NCBI GenBank assembly: GCA_900642245.1
Contig: CAAAJI010000002.1
Span: 244,850 to 308,849, forward strand
Length of the DNA: 64,000 nt
Direction of reading: 5' to 3'
From: Fragilaria radians
Lineage: Eukaryota > Bacillariophyta > Fragilariophyceae > Fragilariales > Fragilariaceae
In this document: positions 1 to 10,553 of the stretch, piece by piece
Position numbering within the stretch: position 1 is the first letter of the stretch
Layout of the letters: each line of letters starts with the position of its first letter
Made by a program: the position numbers and the translations under genes
Notes under the pieces: generated by a model
The model's input: only the letters and a program-made list of their open reading frames with translations
Databases searched by the model: none
What the model was told of the DNA's origin: nothing

Positions 1-622
1 TAGACCTAAGTAAGTGAGAAATGAGTACAATGAGGTGTATATCCCTTTTTGGAAATCATAATCTAATTTGCTTTGTTGACCAGTGGATGAACTACTCGAT
101 TCCAAGAACTTCTTCTCTGATGAAAGGTTATTTCTCAAGATTTTAGAACATGTTCGAAGGCTTTCACAGGAATCAGTTTCAGTATCATCTTTACCTAGCT
201 CCAAGCCATTGGATACGCCGGTACTGAAACAGGCGATCTCATTATATGAAAAGCTCTTTTCATCGCAAGTCATGACGGAGAAATATTCCATATCTTTACA
301 CAAAGAATACGAAGCACTAATTTTCATGACTTGCCCCCAAGGTAGAGGAGAGGTAATCTCATTGATTGCATCAAGTGCAAACCCCCTATATTCGCTGCAA
401 ACTTTAAAGTCTTTGAGTCGAGACGTCAACTTTGTCGGCATGGACATGGTTCCATTTCTCCAACAAACATTGTATAGATCTGCCATCCTTCACAGCAAAA
501 TGGAGCTTTCACCGACAATACTACGGCTCAAAGGTGAAACGCATGACGTAAACAACTCCCCAGAAAAGTGTGATGGACTTTGGAGGCTTTTGAAAGCTGG
601 AAAGTTGCAGGTTGATAAGTGA
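1..622 (+). CDS. 3' end of an unrecognised protein-coding gene (partial)
   Basis: I do not recognise this protein. Nine bases of an exon are visible at 1-9, followed by a consensus donor GTAAGT at 10, a 74-nt intron (10-83, ending CAG) and a terminal exon 84-622 that stays open to TGA. The phases agree: base 9 plus TG at 84-85 form one codon, so the exons read through. The terminal exon encodes about 179 residues with a mostly helical, soluble look, no membrane segment and no motif I can name. The 5' part lies outside the window. The gene is convergent with the fructose-bisphosphatase, with 93 bases between the stop codons. There is no ATG at the start of the open frame, which supports its being an internal or terminal exon rather than a whole gene. 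Confidence 0.7.
10..83 (+). other. Spliceosomal intron, last intron of the partial gene
   Basis: The intron starts GTAAGT at 10 and ends CAG at 83 (74 nt). Splicing it joins A at position 9 to TG at 84-85 and keeps the downstream 179-codon frame open. It shows that the gene continues to the left of the window. Confidence 0.7.
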
Positions 623-715
623 CATTCCCATATTCCATCCAGTACAACATATATTTGTAATTGTTTCACCTAGTTTTGGCTTACTACACACATTTGGTTC
701 TAATTAGTTACTGTC

Positions 716-1831
716 TCAGAGGTCAGGAACTTCAACCCCTCCCGCCATCTTGTAATTGTCATATACCATTTGTACATCACGCTTGCTGCCCATAATGATT
801 GGGCATTTGTCATGGATTTGCGTGGGAACCAAATCAAGTACTCTCTGAATCTTTCCTTCAAAAAGTCCAGTGGAAGCAATTCCGCCAGCTTGCTCTATAA
901 TCATGGCCATGGGAATACCTTCGTAAAGAAGACGGAGCTTGCCTTTCTTGGATTTATTATCTGCAGGATAAATGTAAATGCCGCCGTACAAAATCGTGCG
1001 GTGAATGTCTGCAACCATCGATCCAACATATCGAGCGGTGTATGGCTTACTTCCTGACTTGAATTGCTCCACCGTATCCTTAATCGGCTTGTCCCAGTGA
1101 ACAGAGTTTCCCTCGTTACAAGAATAGATGGTCTTCCCTCCGTCTGCTGGGAATTTCATGTTTTCTCTAGTGTGCACAAATTCTCCAATTGTTGGATCAA
1201 GACAGAACCCATGTACTGCCTGACCCTTGAAAGTAAATACCATTTCGACGGCACTACTGTACGCAACATAGCCGGCACATACACAATCCGCTCCTGATCG
1301 GAGAAGGTCATCCACAGTTCCAGTGCTACCTTCTTTTCTTGCGTAGACACTGAAAATGGTACCGACACTGACATTGCAGTCAATGTTACTGGATCCATCA
1401 AGGGGATCAAATGCAACGCAGTACTTTCCTCTTTTCTCAGTAGGAACCATGATTGGATCTTCGTTCTCCTCAGATACCAACACAGAGCAAACTCCTGAAT
1501 TGACCAAAGCATTGATCATCATATCGTTGGATAGGACATCGAGCTTCTTCTGGTCATCTCCTGTGCTATTCACCTCACCAGCAAGACCATAAAGACGGGC
1601 AATGCCTGCACGTTGAACAGCCGAAGTGATTAGCTTGCATGACGTAGCAATCGAGTTCATGAGAATCACGAGCTCATGATCTCGAGTCGATGCCATTACG
1701 AATCGATTGAGTGTTTTAGTATCCTGAGAATTACATGCCAAGATTAAAGGATGAAGTCAGCGACGCAAATTGAATCGAGGCCTCTGCTCAAAACATTTTC
1801 ATCAACTTACGCATTCGATAGCTTCCGACAT
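716..1831 (-). CDS. FBP: Fructose-1,6-bisphosphatase, cytosolic type
   Basis: Class I fructose-1,6-bisphosphatase hydrolyses fructose 1,6-bisphosphate to fructose 6-phosphate in gluconeogenesis. Exons on the minus strand are 1831-1811 (MSEAIEC) and 1723-716. The 87-nt intron between them has GTAAGT and CAG ends and phase 0, giving 342 aa, close to the roughly 338 aa usual for the family. The metal- and phosphate-binding signature DPLDGSSNIDCNVSVGT is intact around residues 110-126, with EENED upstream, and the C-terminal half has the LLYEGIPMAMIIEQAGG block. No signal peptide or plastid presequence is visible, which points to the cytosol. The unspliced frame also opens with an ATG at 1741, but that codon lies inside the intron. 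Confidence 0.95.
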
Positions 1832-3919
1832 GGTTAAACACTTAAAACCTTAAGTTTCAATAAACTAAAAATTATGCTACCGGGAGTTGGATTACGAATG
1901 TAAATTAGAATCCAGAAAAATGGCGTCACCGCGAAGTACGTCGTGGGATTGGTCAGAGAAGATTCCATAATCTTTAGCGTAGGGCCATTCAATGCAGTTC
2001 ATCAATGAGGTTACGGGATACCAAAAAGATGAAGAAATTTCATAAACATCAACAACAAGTTGTTTCCTTTGTTAGGAGAAACAAATGTGCGTCTTAAGGA
2101 ATCAAAGTAAAAACATCAGAGAAGGAGAAGATTACAACGCATGTTGGCGCTTTGATCTTAAGGATGATTTCACGTTATAGTATTACCCCGGCAGGTCAAA
2201 CAGAAGCCTTGATTGAGCAAAGCACCAAACAATTACGGCTGTATTGAAGAAAATAATCGCATAACCCTGATATTCATTGCAACGACGTTTGCTGACCATA
2301 CCTTGGACACAGTGGGTCAAATAAATTGATGTTGCATCAAAATTCTTGTTTTTATAGGCAGGAGAAGAAATGATGATTATTTAAGTATTATCTCGGAACG
2401 ATGCTAATGAGACAAACACACAAGACAAGATGGGTAACTGAAAGAATCAAATAGATTATGTTGGTACTAGATTCCTTTTAGCTGAATAGTACGAATTGAC
2501 ATGCTATTCAAGTCACCTTGGCATTGCCTTGTTTTCTGGTCAAATAAGGGAAAATGAATTACATCACTGCAGGACCAGAGTTTGAAAACATTTAGATGGC
2601 AGCACTTAGTTATAATAAAGTCATTGATGGAATGTAAGATAGCAGCTGCTAGAAATGATGACTGCTTGGCTGAATCAAAGCTAGATTAAGTTTTCAGAGA
2701 ATTAGATATGACCCAGACTTATGGATGGTGAATAAATCATTACATCACGAATATTTGGACACCTATGTAAATGATATCAATAATGATTTGGGACCCAACG
2801 AATGTCATCAAGTCTCAACAGAAATTCTAGGCTTTGTTCCTGAATACAACCATGGCGAAGCTGTTGAAATGGCTTCGAGAACGTCGAAAGAATAAAGTGC
2901 TTTGCATAGCACTATCCGCAAACTTCTTCTTACAAAGCATTGACCCAACTTTTATTGAGAGTTAATGTAAAACAATACTTAAATCTCTCAATACTTGCAA
3001 TAGTAAATGATTCCATTCTTGATGATGGCAAAACCTATCGCTTTGGAGTTTAAATCACCTCAGACTCTTTTGACACGGAAATGTCAAGATTCGACATACT
3101 ACCTAGTTGATTCTTCACATAAATCAGGGTGCTAATGCATTATTTGTGAATAAAAGGTCTACGCGATTTCTCATTGCGTCCTTAGCCTAGAACACTGTAG
3201 CTACACTATTTATTTTGCCACAATGAAACCTGGAAAAATTTCTTTGAGAAAGGTGGGCAATTCCTTCAGTTAAAACCTTTTTGTGAGCAAAACGTTTCTA
3301 TTTGGCTCCTCTCTAGGGCAAAGAAAGATGCTTCTGAGTTTGGTAGGACAACGCATATCAAGATCGAATTTTTACTGAATACAAGCACCGTAACATGCCA
3401 TATTCCAGAAACAGCAATATCATGCCTCTAGTATAAGAGAAGGTGCCATCTCTTGACAATTACTAAAAGTTGATTCTTGTCATAAAATATTGGCAAAGTA
3501 GCCAACACCTAATGGAGATAATTAAAACAACGAAAACTATTTTTAAGAAATAGTGACAAGACAATTTTGAATCATATGGCTGCATAGCGATATACGGGGT
3601 TCACTTGATATTAAGAATCTCTATTTATTTATAACAAAAAAGTTTAAGATGATAAAGGTACACTAGTTCAGCTTGTTCTGATACAAGTGATGTTTCATGA
3701 ACAAATAGGTGAACGCAACGGTGTGTCTACTTCCAACAATCTTTGTTTCTTCCTTTCCATAAACAAAACGAAACGAATCCCAAAGGTTTGAAAGGCTAAG
3801 TTTCCAACGATTCAGCCGACTCCTTTCAGTCTGGATCCAAAAGCGGAATAATTGCTAGGAAATTCAAATATTGAGTGCATGTATGATTTGGAAGAAATTG
3901 AATCCTTGAAATCAGAATC
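1832..3919. other. Intergenic, no gene seen (2.1 kb)
   Basis: This AT-rich interval lies between the FBPase 5' end and the 3' end of the glycosyltransferase-like gene. Stops are frequent in all frames and I see no splice-supported exon, tRNA or clear repeat. The first 100-200 bases upstream of 1831 should hold the FBPase promoter, but I recognise no defined element. Confidence 0.5.
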
Positions 3920-5272
3920 TCATCCCAAAATCCAATCGGTCGTAAAATTTAAACCCCTCTTCATTATCTGACGATTACGAATAAACTGTCCGTTCATCGG
4001 TGTCATATTCTGCATTTGCATTGGAATAAAGTTCATCCACTTGTTTACTTGCAATCGTCCTTCTTCAAAATAGTTCACTCCATAATTTGCCAACAAAGGA
4101 AAAGCCGAAAAACTCGAAAGTCCAATAATGGAGTAGTCAGCGACGGCTAATCTTACGTATGCTAGAATCAAGGTCTCTATTGGCCCATTTCGAATGCTTA
4201 CCACGGAACCATTAAAGTCACTCTGTAGTTTCTCTGCAACACGAGTTACTAAGTCTTGACAGTATTCAGTATGCGCTTGGTCTTGTTCACGGTTTTGAGA
4301 CTTTTGAAAACTTTGTGTAATGATTCCAATAGTTTTGACGCCATTTGGAATTCGGCTTTTGTACTCTGAGTATCGAAGAAAACCATAGTCTCCTCGTGGA
4401 TTTTTTTGATGTATTACATCACCACAACGAAAATGAATGGCAACTTCATCAAATACGATCTCGCCAAACCAAGTCGTTTGAACTGGAACAGATAAAATTG
4501 GTCTTTCATAGCCAGTAGTTTCAACCACTAGTCGTCGCATCTCTTTCTTTATTTCCAACGCTGCTAGATGTACCGGAGCTGTTTTCAAGTCCCAGCTGCA
4601 GAGTATTTCCTCGGCATTCGATACGTTCAATAGTTGATCGAAAACGGCAGGGTATAAATCTGTCATTGGTGGATAGCAGCCCTGGAGAAATGGAAGGATC
4701 TCAGATTTCATGTTCGCAGCAGAACATTGAAATGCTAAATGTACCGAGGAAAAGGCAGCGACTAGTCGTACCATGAAAAAAGCAATCAACCAGTTTCCGG
4801 TTCCAAGTCCACCATTTTGAATTAAATTTGTACAGTTTATGCTCAAATTTAACATAGACTGGATTCCTTGATTGCGTAGATTGGAAACTCCACCTTTCAT
4901 CTCCTTTATCAAATTACAAAGTTTTGGTTGCCCTCCCCACCAAAAAAAGAATTCTTCGTCAATGTTCTCAATTTTCTCGAATTTTTGTTGGTGACAATCT
5001 TCAACAACAGTTAAATTAAAGCCCGTCGAAGCATTGCTGCTGTTTTCCCAAGATGTATTTCTACTATTTTCGTACGATATGCTGCTTTCATTTTGTGAGG
5101 TCGAACTCTCGGTATCCAAAACTCCTTTTCGTGATTGCTTTGATGGTGCCATCCAATTGCTCAAACTCATATCTTGAAACTGCGAATTGAATAGAAACAA
5201 AACTAATACAGTGGTTATTATACACAGAGTATGTGAACATAAGCCTCCTGTCTTGACATTCCATCCATACAT
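3920..5272 (-). CDS. Type II membrane protein, fucosyltransferase-like (putative)
   Basis: This is a single-exon protein of 450 aa. A short cytosolic N-terminus is followed by one hydrophobic anchor at about residues 13-30 (CIITTVLVLFLFNSQF) and then an S/N-rich stem with many N-x-S/T sequons. That is the layout of a Golgi type II glycosyltransferase. The globular part contains AIHFRCGDVIHQKNPRGDYG around residue 280, which resembles the H-x-R-x-G-D block of fucosyltransferase-type GT-B enzymes. A C-terminal segment, DYSIIGLSSFSAFPLLANYG, looks like the Ser/Phe donor-side motif of the same enzymes. The family assignment is inferred from motifs only, and the activity and acceptor are unknown. 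The start is the first ATG (5272), just before the anchor. Even Cys spacing in the lumenal part would allow disulfides. Confidence 0.6.
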   Translation of the reverse strand: MYGWNVKTGGLCSHTLCIITTVLVLFLFNSQFQDMSLSNWMAPSKQSRKGVLDTESSTSQNESSISYENSRNTSWENSSNASTGFNLTVVEDCHQQKFEKIENIDEEFFFWWGGQPKLCNLIKEMKGGVSNLRNQGIQSMLNLSINCTNLIQNGGLGTGNWLIAFFMVRLVAAFSSVHLAFQCSAANMKSEILPFLQGCYPPMTDLYPAVFDQLLNVSNAEEILCSWDLKTAPVHLAALEIKKEMRRLVVETTGYERPILSVPVQTTWFGEIVFDEVAIHFRCGDVIHQKNPRGDYGFLRYSEYKSRIPNGVKTIGIITQSFQKSQNREQDQAHTEYCQDLVTRVAEKLQSDFNGSVVSIRNGPIETLILAYVRLAVADYSIIGLSSFSAFPLLANYGVNYFEEGRLQVNKWMNFIPMQMQNMTPMNGQFIRNRQIMKRGLNFTTDWILG

Positions 5273-7623
5273 TTATCAATCCAAACGCTAGAAGGGTCAA
5301 ATTCAAAACACAGGTTGAAATGTTAATCGCACACTTGGACATCCAAAGGCTGATAAGGCTGGGGATTAGTACTTGCACAAAAACATTTACACACAGCACT
5401 TCAGTGTCATAAAAGCGTCCCCTACGACGTCGTTTCGGCATGTCCGATTGATTTTCTTCACATCTGACGTAACAAATGTTAAACTTCCATAATCCAACTT
5501 TTTCCTTTTCTTCACTTCGATGGATTCTAGTATTATGACCCAGTCTGTTAATAAGCTAAAAATATAGGACGATATTACCCCCATATTTACCAATCGAATC
5601 AAATTTACATATTTCCTTGACTACTATTAATAAGTGCACAAATCTTTCATTGTCCTAGATATTGTTATACATCTTTTCCATCTATATGCGATGACTATCG
5701 TCACTACATTTTTCACCATTTAGGTTTGTATGGACAGTAAAATGTACAGTTACAAGTGTCCTCGAATTAAGAAAGTAATAAAAACATTGAGTGTTAACAG
5801 ATACCTCTATAAGGGATGCTTTTGATATAGGCACACAAATATATCTAACCACCAATTTATCAATTTACAGACTGATCATTGCTTCATACTCCCTAGCTTC
5901 TATGTTATAAAGAGTTATACTTTAATTCATACAATTTGACAAGTCAATTGCACCCAAGATAATCCCCCTCGCACTTTCGGATACAATTCCTATCATAACT
6001 TAAAGTGCTCCATTCTTATATGCAATCATACCTTGCCATCTTTTCCGGAGGATTCAATTAGTTTTTAGCAACACTAAGATTCCAACTCATACGTGTGGGG
6101 AGTATGATTTCTATTTTCTTTCTTGTTACATGGTCACAGGAATTGGATATCACTCCAAGCCTTCTTAACGCTCTTTCACCAATAGTCCTTACTTTAAGAA
6201 CCACCTACTTGAAATTCTGGCTGCACATTTCTTCTATATTTGAAAAAATATAGTATCATAACATCACAGACTTCAGCTGTCATCTACTGATTTGATTTAT
6301 TTTGAGAAACTTGATTTGCTTATTCGGATTATCTCGGGGTTGCAAATGCAGTTTTTGGTTTTGGTAGTGGTGAAATAATTGGTATTCTTAAACTGTAAAA
6401 ACAACTTCAATTTAGAATTGTTTTTACAAGGCTTATGCCTACACATGGGGGGATTGTCAATAAACAGTCAAATTGATATAGACAATCCTAGCCAAATTGC
6501 ACTGGAGGGTCGGAACATTAACACATCTCGGATGCTAAAATTTCTTTGAAAAAATAGCAGCATAAACCGTGATTGCTTTGAGCTGTCCGTTGTTCCTAAA
6601 CGCGCTTACTAATTAATGATTTTAAGCTTTCTAGGGTTAATTCTTTTGCAACAGTATCTCTTGACTGTTACTTTTATCCCCGTGAACGATTTGGCATGAT
6701 AAAATGCTTCAATAAGATACTTTCAGTGTTTTTTTACTCTTTGCTCGCAATAGAATTCCTTCATTTGAATTCCAAACTGAATGTCATAGTTCTAGCTTAT
6801 ATCAAGATTTTTAATTTAAAGCGACTTTTCATTATTGGTGTTATGGAAAGAAATCTAGTCACTCACATTGTGCGATGATAGTCCTCAAGGTTTTGCGTTA
6901 AGTGGTATCCAGTTTTCTTTTGTAAACGAGTTAGTCATCCGCAGCGTTAGTACTGTTCTTATTGAAAGTGCACCACATTCAAAGGATAAGAACGGGAAAT
7001 TATGTTGATCATGCACGTCAGTGTCCACATGAATGTTATTACATTGTCTTGTGAAACCAAGTTTGAGGGTTTTGTTATCATTCGTCATGATTCCGATTTT
7101 AAATCGTATTTTTGATGTTAGTCGTATCACGACCGTGATTCCAAAAGTAAAATTCCACACCTATTCCATTTCAGATCAAAGCGTCATCGAAAAAACCAGT
7201 GTGAACTGATTGTAGGTACGGCTGACTTGTTTCAGCTGACGCATGGTCGATCAATGAAATATATTCATGATTTAAATGAGCTTGTTTTGCACTATGATCA
7301 CTCTTCTGAAAAAGTTGAACAAGACCGGTCTGACTCATATCAATTTGGACTGCCATCAAACATTCAAAACGCTATCATCACATGATGAGTATTAATCCCT
7401 CCTATTGAAGAAGCAATTTACTACAAGAATACCTCTATTGAAATCTTTGACTTGGCCTTTCTACAGACTTGTTGAAGGAAACTATTGAGTGGAAAAGGTA
7501 AGCGTTGTTATCGTTTCCCTTCCTATCTACAAATGGCATCCACGATGCATCATATGCTTAAGTGTTCCAATGTCTTACCAAAGTTCCCGTTGACATTTAA
7601 CAGGGTAATCTTTTCTAGAAAAA
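5273..7623. other. Intergenic, no gene seen (2.35 kb)
   Basis: This AT-rich spacer lies upstream of both the GT-like gene (-) and the heat shock factor gene (+). Short open frames here are hydrophobic or low-complexity and have no splice support. The only clear structure is the perfect 11-bp inverted repeat at 6394-6428. Confidence 0.45.
6394..6428. repeat. Perfect 11-bp inverted repeat (hairpin)
   Basis: The left arm TGTAAAAACAA (6394-6404) and right arm TTGTTTTTACA (6418-6428) are exact reverse complements around a 13-nt spacer. The hairpin lies in the spacer between the GT-like and HSF genes and is not attached to any gene I can see. It could be a remnant of a small inverted-repeat element or a chance AT-rich palindrome. 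Confidence 0.6.
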
Positions 7624-9132
7624 ATGACGAGTAAGAACATGGAGAAAAGTCAAACTCTCAGCCGCTCTGTAGCGGCTGTTTCTTCTGGTTCATCTCTAGA
7701 TTCGTTTTCAAGGAATGTCCCACAGCATTCTCACGAGTCCCAAATTTCAAATTCCTCAGTTGAGGATAGGAAACAAGTTTCTCCCTATATACAAACTGTT
7801 AAAAGTATAACTGAAGTAAATGAATCCTATAGCAAGGTAACGGAAAACCAACCAACTCAAACATGCAACGCAATCATTCCTGTAAAACCAGTGTTACCAT
7901 CGACACAACTTTTACCAAATGTCGCTTCTATTTCATCTTCGTCTGCTGTAATACCGAATGCTGTAAGCAATGCCCCAGTAAACAGCACGGTTGCAGAGTT
8001 TCTTTATCAACTAACTAAAATGTTGACAGACGACAACCGAGAAGTTATTGAATGGTCCAACAGCAGAATTGAAGTTCACAATCCTCACAGATTGGCGAAT
8101 GAAATCCTTCATAAATATTTCCGTCATTCAAAATTTGCATCCTTTCAGCGTCAGCTGAATTACTTTGGCTTCCGTAAACTTGCGGGTAAAGGAAAGATGG
8201 CCCCATGTTCATACGTCAACGATGCGACAACATCGGAGTTACGAAGCATACTTCTTATAAAGGTACGAAAGTCAAGTTTGGATTCTCTCATTATATACTG
8301 ATTTTATTTTATGTATTAGTTTGTAAGGTAGTATCTAATCATACCTTTCTTTTGCGTGTAGAGAAAGACTACTCCGGTAACGGCGCGAGACAAGACTCTA
8401 AAACGAAGAGATCGTTCCGATACCACGGATGATCCCTCCAATCAGGCAGTAGCACCACCCGTAAATCCTGTGTTGGCTGGAATTCTATATCGTTCCACAT
8501 CGTCTGATCCGGAAGGAAAGACAATTTCGAGTGCAGCTCTAACGTCATCGCTTTCAGGAAAAGGGATTAAGCATTCATTAAATGGGTATCTTAAACCCAA
8601 CACAAACGTATCCATACTTCCCAACATCAATGAGCACCTTGCAATTGCAAGAACTGTCGTGGGGAAAGGGATTCGGCATGGATACTCCAGAGCTAGTAAT
8701 AATGCACCAGCAACAGCTTCATCCTGCTCGAGTGCAATGCCATCCTCCCAGAGTACAGCAGCAGCAGCAACAGCAGTAGCACCAGTACCTTCACAACCAT
8801 CAAAGCCACCAACGGATACCTCCCGTTCTATGGCAACATGTGACTTTACCTTCCAAGAGCCTTATCAACTGGGAATGGATATACAAAGTAGTTTATCTGA
8901 ATTGAGCACCAATTTTAAGAATTCGATAAAGAGTGAAAACGTTGAAACTCCTGTACTTGGGTTTCTAAGTCGAGATTCTTCGCTTGTTGATCTGGCAATG
9001 TTAGACCCTGTGGAACCTACGCCTGTAAGTGAAATGAAGAATCAGATGTGCGGAACGTATGATCCGTCTTTTTTCCCGTTTATTGACTTCCCAAATCCAT
9101 CGCAAGAGTATGATTCATCACCAGAATGCTAA
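7624..9132 (+). CDS. HSF: Heat shock transcription factor
   Basis: This is an HSF-type DNA-binding protein expected to act in the nucleus on heat shock elements. Exons are 7624-8262 and 8362-9132. The 99-nt intron (GTACGA...GTGTAG, phase 0) gives 469 aa. The winged-helix domain spans about residues 122-217, with FLYQLTKML, IEWSNSRIEVHNPHRLANEI and the recognition helix FASFQRQLNYFGFRK. The exon junction falls inside the closing LLIK/RKTT segment, and joining it restores the family ending LLIKRK. The N-terminus is Ser-rich and about 120 residues long; the C-terminal half is Ser/Pro/Ala-rich with an Ala run from a CAG/GCA tract near 8756-8780. I see no clear HR-A/B heptad coiled coil, so trimerisation is not evident from the sequence. 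HSFs are an expanded family in diatoms. The stop codon is 35 bp from the convergent methyltransferase stop. Confidence 0.94.
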
Positions 9133-9167
9133 TGTAAATAAAATCATTTATATCGTGCTAAAATTGC

Positions 9168-10376
9168 TTAAGTCTGTAACTTCAATTGATGCGTATCAAT
9201 AACTTTACATGTGCAATCCCAATCAACATCCACTGATTGGATAGAATCGTGAAAGAAAGGATTGTTGTTGTATTCACTGATTTGGTCAATTAGATTATCA
9301 AGATCTGCAGAGTCGACGATGCAGACAAGAACAAGTTTGGAAACACCAAAACCAATTGGAACGATTCTGCACTTTTGTTCCAACCATATTATATTCAAAG
9401 GCATTGCTGCGTTGTCGTGGGATGTAGTTTCCCATTGATAACGCATAATTTCCTGTTGTAGCTCTTCCAAATTGATATCAGCATCAAATGGTTTGATGTC
9501 AATAGTAGCCATTGTCCTATCGCTGGAACATACCCTACGAGGCTTGAATAATCTTCGAGATTGATCACAATGAATCGACACAGATTCATAGAGAGATTGA
9601 AAAGTGCGATGCGGTATACAAATTTCTTCTGATTGATTTTCTCTCAAGGAATGCCATCTAAGAGTAATAGCTTCATCTTGTACACCCTTCGTTCTCTGCA
9701 AGACAAAACCAAACGGTAACATGTTACCACTTGTTGGCTCAAGTTCCCAAATGTGCAATGATGCCGCACTCTTAGATATTTGTAACCAGAAAGACTTCAA
9801 TATCAATTGTAAGGAGTGTTCCTCTGCCATGGTAATAATCATAAGTATGCCCCCATCAGGATTCAAAAGTCGATAGGCTTCCATGAATAATCGTTCAGAT
9901 TGCGACGAAGAAATCTCGAGAGAGTCATGAAACAGAGCATCGATAAGGCCTTTGTCAATCCAAACATCAAACGAGGAATCTTCTAATGATAAAGGAGGTT
10001 CAAGGACATTTCCTTGTAGATACCGGATGTCAGTTTCTTCATTTGCCGCATTTTGATCATGATATCGTTTCATTTCTTCGATTGCAAAACTTGATATATC
10101 AACTACGACTTGAGGATTTTGAAAACCAAAATCATCCCTTAGTTTTACCGGAACGAGAGAATTTCCTGAACCTGGATGGATGATTCCACCTCCATTCGGA
10201 GATTTGCATCTACCTTCCATGTGGAATTTCAACATCCGGACAACCTCCTCTACCTCACAGTACCACTCAAAATGACGATGCGTATCCCCACATACAATCT
10301 TGAACCACTCATCCCAATAATCAGATGTTTGTTTGCCTGATGGATCGCCTAGAGCTTTTAGTCTATCTTCTTCCAT
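9168..10376 (-). CDS. METTL13/EEF1AKMT4-type SAM-dependent methyltransferase
   Basis: Single-exon protein of 402 aa. The N-terminus has the pattern YWDEWF...FEWYCEVEEVV typical of METTL13/EEF1AKMT4-type methyltransferases. It is followed by motif I HPGSGNS (residues 67-73, in place of the usual GCGNS), motif II VVVDISSFAIEEM (about 89-101), an acidic IRYLQGNV, and DVWIDKGLIDALFHD (about 137-151), which matches the family's DKG-x-x-DAL block. Relatives methylate lysines or the N-terminus of translation factor eEF1A, but the substrate here is inference. The C-terminal 190 residues lack a recognisable second methyltransferase domain. No targeting peptide is seen, so cytosol is likely. The start ATG at 10376 is 177 bp from the divergent TS-like gene, suggesting a shared promoter region. 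Confidence 0.85.
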   Translation of the reverse strand: MEEDRLKALGDPSGKQTSDYWDEWFKIVCGDTHRHFEWYCEVEEVVRMLKFHMEGRCKSPNGGGIIHPGSGNSLVPVKLRDDFGFQNPQVVVDISSFAIEEMKRYHDQNAANEETDIRYLQGNVLEPPLSLEDSSFDVWIDKGLIDALFHDSLEISSSQSERLFMEAYRLLNPDGGILMIITMAEEHSLQLILKSFWLQISKSAASLHIWELEPTSGNMLPFGFVLQRTKGVQDEAITLRWHSLRENQSEEICIPHRTFQSLYESVSIHCDQSRRLFKPRRVCSSDRTMATIDIKPFDADINLEELQQEIMRYQWETTSHDNAAMPLNIIWLEQKCRIVPIGFGVSKLVLVCIVDSADLDNLIDQISEYNNNPFFHDSIQSVDVDWDCTCKVIDTHQLKLQT

Positions 10377-10553
10377 GGTTTTGTTATTGGAAACCCTACA
10401 CTAGTTCTGCTACAACTGGACACTCGACATGAAAAATGGCGCCGAAATATTCCAAAAAATCTTGATTATTTTTTGGATATTCTGTCAGCTTTCGAATCAT
10501 ATTTTGGTGTTTTGAGAATTCATTTCCGATTTTTCCTTATAAAGAAAAAGTAA
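10377..10553. promoter_or_regulatory. Short bidirectional promoter interval
   Basis: Only 177 bp separate the start codons of the divergent methyltransferase (-) and TS-like (+) genes, so both promoters and 5' UTRs must lie here. It contains ATTTTTTGGATATT and ATTTTGGTGTTTTG runs and a TTCCTTATAAAG sequence about 15 bp upstream of the TS-like ATG. I recognise no named factor site. Confidence 0.4.

Noticed and set aside
770..1592. Open frames on the plus strand inside the FBPase gene
   Set aside because: They are antisense shadows of the minus-strand FBPase coding sequence and lack domain content.
8582..8779. Gln-rich frame ending in polyQ inside HSF
   Set aside because: It is the +1 frame of the Ala-encoding CAG/GCA tract; the HSF frame is supported by the domain and splice junction.
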